From an uncultured bacterium (GTDB lineage: Bacteria > Patescibacteriota > Minisyncoccia > Phycocordibacterales > UBA9973): a stretch of 45,144 nt of DNA. This document shows, in pieces, positions 17,301 through 22,649 of the stretch. Position numbers and translations under genes: made by a program. The DNA is taken from positions 1 through 45,144 of the forward strand of contig CAITSA010000004.1 of assembly GCA_903894955.1 (NCBI GenBank), written 5' to 3'. Under the pieces are notes generated by a model, which ran no database searches, was not told the DNA's origin, and worked only from the letters and a program-made list of their open reading frames with translations. Within the stretch, counting starts at the first letter, position 1. Every line of letters starts with the position of its first letter.

Positions 17301-18514
17301 CTACCTTCGAATATTCCCGTTCCGGGTAGAAATTTTCCATCCAAGCCAACCAAATGATGCTTGGGTAAACCAATCTTTGTGCCAAGTTCAAAGTCATCCT
17401 GTCCATACATTACTGCTGTATGCACCACACCCGTACCGTCTTCAGTGGTGACAAAATCCGCTCCGTAAACTTTATAAGCTTTTTCTAGTTTTAGTTTTTC
17501 ACTTTCAGAAATAATATTTTCTAAATATGGATATAATGGTTCGTATTCCAAGCCAACTAAGTCTTTACCTTTTAATTCTTTTATCACCTCATATTCCCCA
17601 TCTATTACAGAAAGCCGATTTTTAGCGAGAATTAAAAATTCGTTTTCCCCGCCCGCCGGCGAGGCAGGTTTTTTTATTTTTACATAATCAATATTTTTTC
17701 CAACCGCTAAAGCCACATTACCAGGTAATGTCCACGGGGTCGTGGTCCAAGCAAGAATGTAGCTATCAGTGGAAATATCGCTCTTGCGGGGTGTCTCGCA
17801 GGCTGACGAGCCGAGAGGCAGCGCTGTGTCAGCAGACACAGACAGCGACCCTGCGGGAGTGATATTTCCACCTACTATTTTAAATTTTATATACACTGAT
17901 AAATCTTTTACATCTTCATAACCCTGCGCAAGCTCATGCGAAGAAAGAGCGGTTCCGCACCTTGGACACCAAGGTACAACTTTATAATCTTTAAAAAGTA
18001 AATTTTGATTATTTATTTTTTTAATAATATTCCAAACAGACTCAATATAATCGTTGTGATATGTCACATACGGATTTTCTTGGTCAGCCCAATAGCCCAT
18101 CCTTTCTGTGAAATTTTTCCATAATCCAATATATTCCCAAACACTGTCTTTGCATAATTTATTGAAATCTGAAATACCATAATTTTCAATATCATTTTTT
18201 GATTTAAACCCAAGCTTTTTTTCTATCTGTAATTCTACTGGTAAACCATGTGTATCCCAGCCCCCTTTGCGACGAACATGAAAGCCACGCATAGTTTTGT
18301 ACCTTGGAATAACATCTTTAAAAGAAAAAGGTACCATCGTATGTAAAACTGGCTTAGAATTTGCTGTAACTGGGCCATCATAGAAAATAAATTCTTTTCT
18401 TCCTTTCGATTGTTCTAAGGATTTTTCAAAAGTTTTATGTTCTTTCCAAAATTCTAAAACACGCTCTTCACGAAGAGCCGCGTCAGATTTTTTATTTGTA
18501 TTTTTTTCTTCCAT
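14384..18514 (-). CDS. ileS: Isoleucyl-tRNA synthetase with inserted histidine phosphatase and C-terminal HD domain
   Basis: This 1376-residue protein is about 300 longer than normal IleRS. Order: catalytic half with an altered HIGH motif (P55-V-L-H-T59), CP1 editing region (ILAWTTTPWTLPGN, GTGVVHTAVMYGQDDF) and ISRERYWGTPLPVW. At about residues 536-700 comes an inserted histidine-phosphatase domain (RHGE with H544, SSDLTRTKETAE, THEGP with H684). The synthetase then resumes (LDLHRPYIDEVKLVCSCGG, WLDSG, KMSKS at 839-843, anticodon bundle). About residues 1150-1376 are a C-terminal HD domain (H1183, H1214-D1215). All catalytic residues of both extra domains look intact, so they are probably active. 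Five GC-rich palindromes are inserted in frame. The gene stands behind a T-box and is followed 6 bases later by recO. The enzyme family is certain; the role of the extra domains is unknown. Confidence 0.95.
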   Translation of the reverse strand: MEEKNTNKKSDAALREERVLEFWKEHKTFEKSLEQSKGRKEFIFYDGPVTANSKPVLHTMVPFSFKDVIPRYKTMRGFHVRRKGGWDTHGLPVELQIEKKLGFKSKNDIENYGISDFNKLCKDSVWEYIGLWKNFTERMGYWADQENPYVTYHNDYIESVWNIIKKINNQNLLFKDYKVVPWCPRCGTALSSHELAQGYEDVKDLSVYIKFKIVGGNITPAGSLSVSADTALPLGSSACETPRKSDISTDSYILAWTTTPWTLPGNVALAVGKNIDYVKIKKPASPAGGENEFLILAKNRLSVIDGEYEVIKELKGKDLVGLEYEPLYPYLENIISESEKLKLEKAYKVYGADFVTTEDGTGVVHTAVMYGQDDFELGTKIGLPKHHLVGLDGKFLPGTGIFEGRFVRDEEVAVDIIKDLAHRGLLLKKEKYEHSYPHCWRCKTALIYYARDSWYIKVSDPKIKEKMIKENKEINWEPAHIRDGRFGQWLEEIKDWAISRERYWGTPLPVWVCETCKKVEVIGSIQEIKEKTKKSGNKYFVMRHGEAESNVKYIISSEVGGADHLTKAGKKQVLNSISEIKNKKIDLIISSDLTRTKETAEIVKKELEIENNNFIFDKRIREINTGIFNGKTWEEYFDFKSKQDWYLCVPKNGESCKEVKSRMTSFLYDIENKYKDRNILIVTHEGPANMLSAGIKGLNDAETTKHLINKTIDFPNAKVVELDFVPLPHNEDYELDLHRPYIDEVKLVCSCGGNLVRTKEVMDVWLDSGCMPFAEDHYPFENKKWVDGVGYPADFISEAIDQTRGWFYTLHAVGVLMGRGKAYKNVICLGHLLDAKGKKMSKSLGNIVDPWDAMDKYGVDTLRLWMYSVNQPGESKNFDEKTVSLLHQQVFTLLYNVLAFYELYPIAEQARYGASRDKPKSKNVLDQWILARLDELIDESTKKMDDYKLLEPVRGIKDFIGDLSTWYLRRSRERIKEEVTNPAKEDGARATLYFVLKTLTKIMAPFAPFTAEDIWLKLKTDSDKESVHLENWPAKQLKLFGIIPLPNLLLNKGEEKEGVIDNMEIVRKIVTLGLEARQKAGLKVRQPLSKLEVKNFVLGKEFADLIKDEINVKDILENKNLKTEVELDINITPALKAEGEYREFMRELQDQRKKLGLNPGDKMPLPIETIYKKYKIMPSLQEHMLRTAAVASLICDNFTEPLPKEEIITACLLHDMGNIIKFDLNYFSELNEPEGIEYWQNVQNEYIKKYGKNEYSAHSKIAKEINVSERVVELINSISFLGAPDISSAMDWGKKIVDYCDERVGIFGVVSIEQRLVDLRKRYAHHKENTPERDAFENAIRQIEKQIFAKCKIKPEDINNESIAPIILELKNFVIK
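15336..15388 (-). repeat. In-frame copy in ileS of the DUF559-type repeat
   Basis: The coding strand begins ATACCCCTACCC and continues with CCTCCTCCTTAATAAAGG, closely resembling the repeats at 4816-4854 and 5214-5253. It contributes about residues 1043-1060 (IPLPNLLLNKGEEKEG) to the anticodon-side linker of IleRS. The inner part folds as CCTCC..CTT with AAGGAGGAGG. Confidence 0.65.
15553..15572 (-). repeat. Short in-frame hairpin element in ileS
   Basis: CCCCG and CGGGG enclose a 10-base interior with partial pairing. It begins with the same TTGCCCCGT boundary as the element at 15775-15803 and is read in the same frame (N-P-A-K-E-D-G-A), at about residues 981-988. Confidence 0.6.
15775..15803 (-). 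repeat. 29-nt in-frame hairpin element in ileS, sister of the glyS element
   Basis: Nested stems CCCC/GGGG, TAGC/GCTA and GAGC/GCTC surround the AGCTTGCT core. It encodes Y-P-I-A-E-Q-A-R-Y-G-A at about residues 903-914. See 10847-10875 for the related copy. Confidence 0.75.
17647..17668 (-). repeat. In-frame GC-rich element in ileS, related to the recA insert
   Basis: It contains the perfect palindrome CGCCGGCG (17654-17661). On the coding strand it runs from CCTGCC to GGCGGGCGGGGAAAA. The same start and end motifs, in the same reading frame, delimit the second unit of the recA insert. It encodes PASPAGGE at residues 283-290. Confidence 0.7.
17769..17871 (-). repeat. 103-bp nested palindromic element inside ileS
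   Basis: The outer arms GTGGAAATATCGCTC (left) and its near-complement at the right end (GAGTGATATTTCCAC) form an inverted repeat extending over about 22 bases with few mismatches. An inner perfect hairpin CTGTGTC-AGCA-GACACAG lies near the middle. The element adds about 35 residues (215-249) at the start of the editing region, a site where length variation is tolerated. Confidence 0.75.
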
Positions 18515-18526
18515 ATTTAAAATTAA

Positions 18527-18714
18527 GCTAAATAAAAAGTCCGTCCTCGTGCAACTAAAAAATTAATTGCGCAAGGACGGACTTCGCCGTGGTACCACCT
18601 TGTTTTTTACCCGCTTTTGCCGGGACTTCTCATTACGGCTATAACGGGCTTACCCGTCGGGTTCTACTTATTTTCTTCCCGAAGCTCCGAGGTGATTACC
18701 CCTTCAACGCTTGT
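18527..18714 (-). ncRNA. T-box riboswitch controlling ileS (tRNA-Ile sensing)
   Basis: On the minus strand, in order: a short hairpin (18689-18702) whose loop holds the isoleucine codon AUC (18694-18696); two further hairpins (ACGGG-UAAG-CCCGU, then CCCG/CGGG); the T-box sequence AAGGUGGUACCACGG (18587-18602); and a terminator. In the T-box the UGGU would pair with the ACCA end of uncharged tRNA. CAAGG next to it can pair with CCUUG in the terminator arm to form the antiterminator. Uncharged tRNA-Ile would favour read-through into ileS. The unusually short specifier stem recalls the ultrashort stem I of actinobacterial ileS T-boxes. Start is set by the promoter just upstream; the 5' end is approximate. 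Confidence 0.9.
18531..18582 (-). terminator. T-box attenuator terminator before ileS
   Basis: GTCCGTCCT (18574-18582) pairs perfectly with AGGACGGAC (18539-18547), with a nearly perfect inner extension (TGCGCAA with TTGCACG). A T-rich tract follows (18531-18538). The stem is mutually exclusive with the antiterminator that uses CCUUG. Confidence 0.9.
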
Positions 18715-18720
18715 GTATAA

Positions 18721-18749
18721 AATATAACATTACAAGAAAAAGAAGACAA
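18721..18749 (-). promoter_or_regulatory. Sigma-70-type promoter of the ileS leader
   Basis: Minus-strand TTGTCT (18744-18749), a spacer of exactly 17 bases, and TATATT (18721-18726) preceded by TG one base upstream. Transcription would start near 18714, just before the specifier hairpin of the T-box. Confidence 0.7.
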
Positions 18750-18815
18750 GGTAGATGGTCACTTGTTTTCTTAAACCTTGATGTAAAGAGTTAGTATTAA
18801 ATATTAATACCACTT

Positions 18816-18977
18816 CTACCACTTCCCTCTCTTGTGTGCTCTTTTTCGGCGAGGTTTTCTCCTCGGCCGAGACATTAAATTGGAGCATTCTTTCTTGGCG
18901 CAATGAAATCGAATCTTTTCTATTGGAACAGTGGGGTCTTTTTCGCAATAATAATAACGATTACTCTTCAGCTTCAT
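18816..18977 (-). CDS. Small basic cysteine-containing protein, unknown
   Basis: This frame of 53 residues starts MKLKSNRYYYCEKDPT, has three cysteines (C11, C26, C31) and ends in an extremely basic tail with about 15 Lys/Arg among the last 18 residues. A good ribosome binding site (AGAAAGGGG) lies just upstream of the ATG. The cysteines and basic tail suggest a nucleic acid-binding or ribosome-associated peptide, but I recognise no family. It lies between the ileS promoter and a 9-bp inverted repeat (18993-19019). A longer overlapping frame (18730-18948) has no such support. Coding status is uncertain. Confidence 0.45.
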   Translation of the reverse strand: MKLKSNRYYYCEKDPTVPIEKIRFHCAKKECSNLMSRPRRKPRRKRAHKRGKW

Positions 18978-18992
18978 TTTTTCCCCTTTCTG

Positions 18993-19019
18993 TTTCGTAG
19001 ATATAGTAAATCTACGAAA
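18993..19019. repeat. 9-bp perfect inverted repeat upstream of the small basic protein
   Basis: TTTCGTAGA and TCTACGAAA flank a 9-base spacer. It stands 16 bases upstream of the ATG at 18977 and could be an operator or a leader hairpin. Bases 19020-19169 hold no gene that I can support; a TATAAT-like box lies at 19056-19061 on the minus strand, with only a weak -35. Confidence 0.5.
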
Positions 19020-19169
19020 ACAAAGTAAGTTAAATTCAAAAAACTTTCCTAATTAATTATAAACTAAAGTTGACTAAATCAGAAACCTTCATTTTTTTCA
19101 GAGCAATGATGAAAAAACCTTATTGACTCTAAAGTCTTATAGTAAGAAAGGTTCTAGTAAGTTATAAAT

Positions 19170-19541
19170 TTACTTAACTAAAGTGGATTGCTTTTTGTTA
19201 AGAAATAATAAAACAATAAAATATATTACAGAGAATAAAGAGGATAAAATTAACGCTGAAGTACTACGGTCATAACATATTATTTGTGAACAGATTGACT
19301 CAATTTGAGACAATATAATAGCATTTATGACAATGAAAATTATTATGGTCAATAGAAATGATTTATATTTGATATTTTTTAAAAAACTAGAAAAAAATAG
19401 CAAAAAGGTTAACGGTAACAAAACTCCAAATGCTGGATGAAACAACTCGGCATTATATGGATTTAAATAATGAAAATTCATGAGGATAACAAATAGCACT
19501 AAAACAAAAAATATTGTTGTAATAATAAATGGTTTTTTCAT
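19170..19541 (-). CDS. Four-helix integral membrane protein, unknown
   Basis: The 123-residue protein is almost entirely hydrophobic, with membrane segments at about 5-22, 40-55, 60-78 and 95-115 and a short loop containing two cysteines (SICSQIICYD). It has no recognisable domain. Its ATG lies one base after the stop of the large secreted hydrolase, so translation is probably coupled and the two proteins may act together, for example as export or immunity partner. This is inference from position only. Confidence 0.6.
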   Translation of the reverse strand: MKKPFIITTIFFVLVLFVILMNFHYLNPYNAELFHPAFGVLLPLTFLLFFSSFLKNIKYKSFLLTIIIFIVINAIILSQIESICSQIICYDRSTSALILSSLFSVIYFIVLLFLNKKQSTLVK

Positions 19542-19542
19542 A

Positions 19543-22500
19543 TTAATTTAAATTATCTAATAATTGATTCAACAAGGTAATTAATGTTTGTGCATCAGCT
19601 GGAGCTAATTGTTTTGGTTTTTTGTTTTCTTTGTGTTCTTTTTCATGCTCTCTCTCATTTTTTCTTTCTCTTCCCTGTCTGTCTTTCTCATTTTCTTTTG
19701 GATGTATTGTTAATGCTTTTTTAAATTGTTCTATTTTTAATTTTGCTTTATTTATCTTGCCTTTTTGAATTGCTTTTATTGTATCATCAATTCGTTTTGT
19801 GAGCATATTTTTTTGCTGTTTAGATATATCAAAAGATTCAACTGTCTTTTTCATTATCTGAAGGAAAAGTATCGGATCGAAAGTTGTATTAGGGATAATA
19901 GTAAAATCTGTTACTCCATCTCCTGTCACGTCTAATGCCAACTGTGGAGTTCCAGTGCTCTGATTAAGAGTTATTTCTGCTTGAGTTTGGGTGGTTACTG
20001 GAATATCTACAAAAGAAAAAGTGGTAGATGTGCCGTCTGGTAAAACTTTTTCTGAATCATAAGTAAATGTTCCTATATCTGTTCCTTGAAGTTTAACCTT
20101 AGACATTTGATCTTCTGGAAGATTAATATATTTCCCCTCGCCAAATTCTAAATATGATGAGTTTGGGATATTTTCTTCAGCATAACAAAAATCAGAATCC
20201 GATAGGCAAATTTCCCCCGTATGATTGCCACCTGCATTGTATGCATCAAGAGTAACAGGCGAATGAATCGAAATATGGAAGTGATTAGATGTATCTACTG
20301 GAACAGTTGTGCTTAAGTACGCAGAATTTTCCAATGGTAATTCTTGTATCGTATTTGATATGAAACTTAAAAGAGAATCTACTTCAAAAATATTTCCATG
20401 CGTAATGTTTGCATCAAGCGGAAATTTATCGTTATTCATTTGAAATAAATTCACCCAATACTTCTCCACATTACTATTCACAGAACTCATATATTGAGCA
20501 CTCGGGACAACTACTGTATTGTCTCCGTCAGATGTAAATCGTGGACGCTCATCCAATATAAAACCACATCCAAGTGATTGAGTACATGCTTTTGGATAAT
20601 ATTCAAAACTAGCAACAGTGTCCAACCCCCAGCCTGCCACTTCTATCACCCGCATACCTGTCGGAGGAATCCATGCATCTATGCTGTGATGTAAAATTTC
20701 TGCTTTAGAAAATAAGTCCGGTGATAAACTAATCGGTAGGTTTGGTTCATCTACCAACGGATCTATCCTGCCTTCTGCGCCAAAAAGAAAATCTTTGTAT
20801 TCAGCATATGAACTAATCGCGCTGCCAAAAGTCTGGACAAGTTTTGTCGTAATGTTAGAAGGAATCGCATCATCCACAAAAGTTGCCGGCGAAGCACTCA
20901 CTCTGTTTATGTATTCCTTGCTTGGCAAAAGCCCGTAAGCACCAGGCATATTTCTCCCAAGTTCCCGAGCATTGACTTCATCTACAAGCAACCCCCACAA
21001 CATGCTCTGGTCATACCCGTGCAATATTGCCGGCACGGCACTAGCTGTGCCGATTTCTGGCGACGCTACTAAGATCAGCACATCCACGCTGTTAATCAAA
21101 TTATTTCTTTCTGCAATTTTATCATCTTGTAGTTTTTTTAGTAAAGCTTTAGCTAAAAGTCCACCATTGCTATGCGCAATGATAGTAACTTTTCCATTTT
21201 TATTTTTAGATGAATCAACAAGTGATTGCAGAGTATCAACTAGCGAAACTATACCCGTTTGATATTTCGTTCCATTAGTTACAATATCATCAACACTTTG
21301 CCGCCAATCATAAGCAAAAGGTTTCCATTCACCAATTTTTTTATCACTTACTAATTTATCCATCATCTCGGTAAAACTTTTATAAACATCTTGCGCCGGC
21401 AAGCCCAGTGACATCGGCATATTCGCTTCATTTATAATATCTTTAGTATAAATATTTGGGTCTTGGCTCGTCCCATCTGAATTTAAATATAAACTCGTTA
21501 CCTGTGTGCGACTATGGGGCTCCCAAAGTTGATCTTCTGCAGGAATACCTAAAATAGTTTTTTGTTTATATAACCTACTTGCTTCAATCCCAGGCAAAAA
21601 AAGCACACTGGAACAACATTTAGATTTTCCAAGGGGGTCACTAGTAAGCCATGGATCAAATAACACATTGTCGGAAACTTTGTCACCTGAACCATCTGGA
21701 TTCGAAAAATGCATTGGCCCAGAAGCATCACCCCACCAAGTGTTTTTAAAATCTATGGTGTAAGTATCTTCATCTGCAAATGCTTTCTCTGGTTGAAACA
21801 AGTTAGCAAGCCACAATAACGGCTTTTGCCAGTTGTAACATGGAACAGGACTTCGCATGTCATTCAATACTCCATAATCAGAATTATTATAAATCGAGAG
21901 ACCATTTGTTTGGTAAACAGAACCCGGAGAATAATCTTCCTGATTAAGATGAATACCAATATTATTATTTATAATTTTTGTATTTGAAATAATTACGTGG
22001 GAATTTCCATAATCATAAATCCCCTTACGATTTTTTTCAAAAACAGAATCTTTGATACTAACATCTAGAACTCCACATATAGATAATCCAATGTCTGAAT
22101 AACGAACAACAACATTTTGCAGAGATATGTGGTTCGGAGATGGATTAAAACCATTTGAAACTATTATCCCATACCAAATATTCTGAGAGGTATCTGAAAT
22201 ATCTGGAACACTAGCTGATCCATCTCCATTTGTATCTCCTCCCACTGAATCATCGGCCAAACTAGTAAAATAAATTTTATTATCAGCTGAACCGAGAGCG
22301 TTGAAAAATCCTCCGTTACTCATATCGATTTCAGCATATGGAGCAAATTTTACAATCACCCCTCCCTCAATACTCAGAGACGAACCACTAGAGATATAAC
22401 TATAGTTGTCAATAACATAAGGGCTATTTGCTAAGTTCCAAGTAACGTTTCCGTCGATGCTTCCCGATATATGCGTCTCAGCAAAAACCTTCGGAGTAAA

Positions 22501-22563
22501 AACAAAAAGAGTGCTAAGAAAAAACAAAAACGAAAACAAAATTATCAATTTTCGTTGGTACAT
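19543..22563 (-). CDS. Secreted beta-helix plus LCAT-like alpha/beta hydrolase
   Basis: The 1006-residue protein begins with a signal peptide (KLIILFSFLFFLSTLFVFTPKVFA, cut near residue 28). Residues 30-250 form a right-handed beta-helix (Asn-rich rungs such as HISLQNVVVRYSDIGLSICG and VIISNTKIINNNIGIHLN). Residues 315-700 are an alpha/beta hydrolase of the lecithin:cholesterol acyltransferase type: LFLPGIEASRLY (oxyanion side), FAYDWRQSVDD, the nucleophile elbow VTIIAHSNGG with Ser465, and GDNTVVVPSAQY before the probable catalytic His. Beta-rich domains and a Lys/Glu-rich tail follow. A phospholipase or acyltransferase acting on outside lipids is the best guess. The catalytic Ser is clear; substrate and acid/base residues are inferred. 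Confidence 0.8.
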   Translation of the reverse strand: MYQRKLIILFSFLFFLSTLFVFTPKVFAETHISGSIDGNVTWNLANSPYVIDNYSYISSGSSLSIEGGVIVKFAPYAEIDMSNGGFFNALGSADNKIYFTSLADDSVGGDTNGDGSASVPDISDTSQNIWYGIIVSNGFNPSPNHISLQNVVVRYSDIGLSICGVLDVSIKDSVFEKNRKGIYDYGNSHVIISNTKIINNNIGIHLNQEDYSPGSVYQTNGLSIYNNSDYGVLNDMRSPVPCYNWQKPLLWLANLFQPEKAFADEDTYTIDFKNTWWGDASGPMHFSNPDGSGDKVSDNVLFDPWLTSDPLGKSKCCSSVLFLPGIEASRLYKQKTILGIPAEDQLWEPHSRTQVTSLYLNSDGTSQDPNIYTKDIINEANMPMSLGLPAQDVYKSFTEMMDKLVSDKKIGEWKPFAYDWRQSVDDIVTNGTKYQTGIVSLVDTLQSLVDSSKNKNGKVTIIAHSNGGLLAKALLKKLQDDKIAERNNLINSVDVLILVASPEIGTASAVPAILHGYDQSMLWGLLVDEVNARELGRNMPGAYGLLPSKEYINRVSASPATFVDDAIPSNITTKLVQTFGSAISSYAEYKDFLFGAEGRIDPLVDEPNLPISLSPDLFSKAEILHHSIDAWIPPTGMRVIEVAGWGLDTVASFEYYPKACTQSLGCGFILDERPRFTSDGDNTVVVPSAQYMSSVNSNVEKYWVNLFQMNNDKFPLDANITHGNIFEVDSLLSFISNTIQELPLENSAYLSTTVPVDTSNHFHISIHSPVTLDAYNAGGNHTGEICLSDSDFCYAEENIPNSSYLEFGEGKYINLPEDQMSKVKLQGTDIGTFTYDSEKVLPDGTSTTFSFVDIPVTTQTQAEITLNQSTGTPQLALDVTGDGVTDFTIIPNTTFDPILFLQIMKKTVESFDISKQQKNMLTKRIDDTIKAIQKGKINKAKLKIEQFKKALTIHPKENEKDRQGRERKNEREHEKEHKENKKPKQLAPADAQTLITLLNQLLDNLN

Positions 22564-22649
22564 TTAATTTAAAATTAGTTATATAGTTTAATTTTCCCAC
22601 AAATTACAAACAAAGCTAATATGAGGTGTGGAAAACTTTTTTTTAATAT

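Noticed and set aside
18730-18948. 72-residue minus-strand frame over the same region as the small basic protein
   Set aside because: It has no ribosome binding site and overlaps the ileS promoter in another frame. The 53-codon frame with a ribosome binding site is the better call.
21040-21070. CGGCAC/GTGCCG palindrome in the lipase gene
   Set aside because: It lies in a conserved part of the hydrolase domain, so ordinary codon choice is a sufficient explanation.
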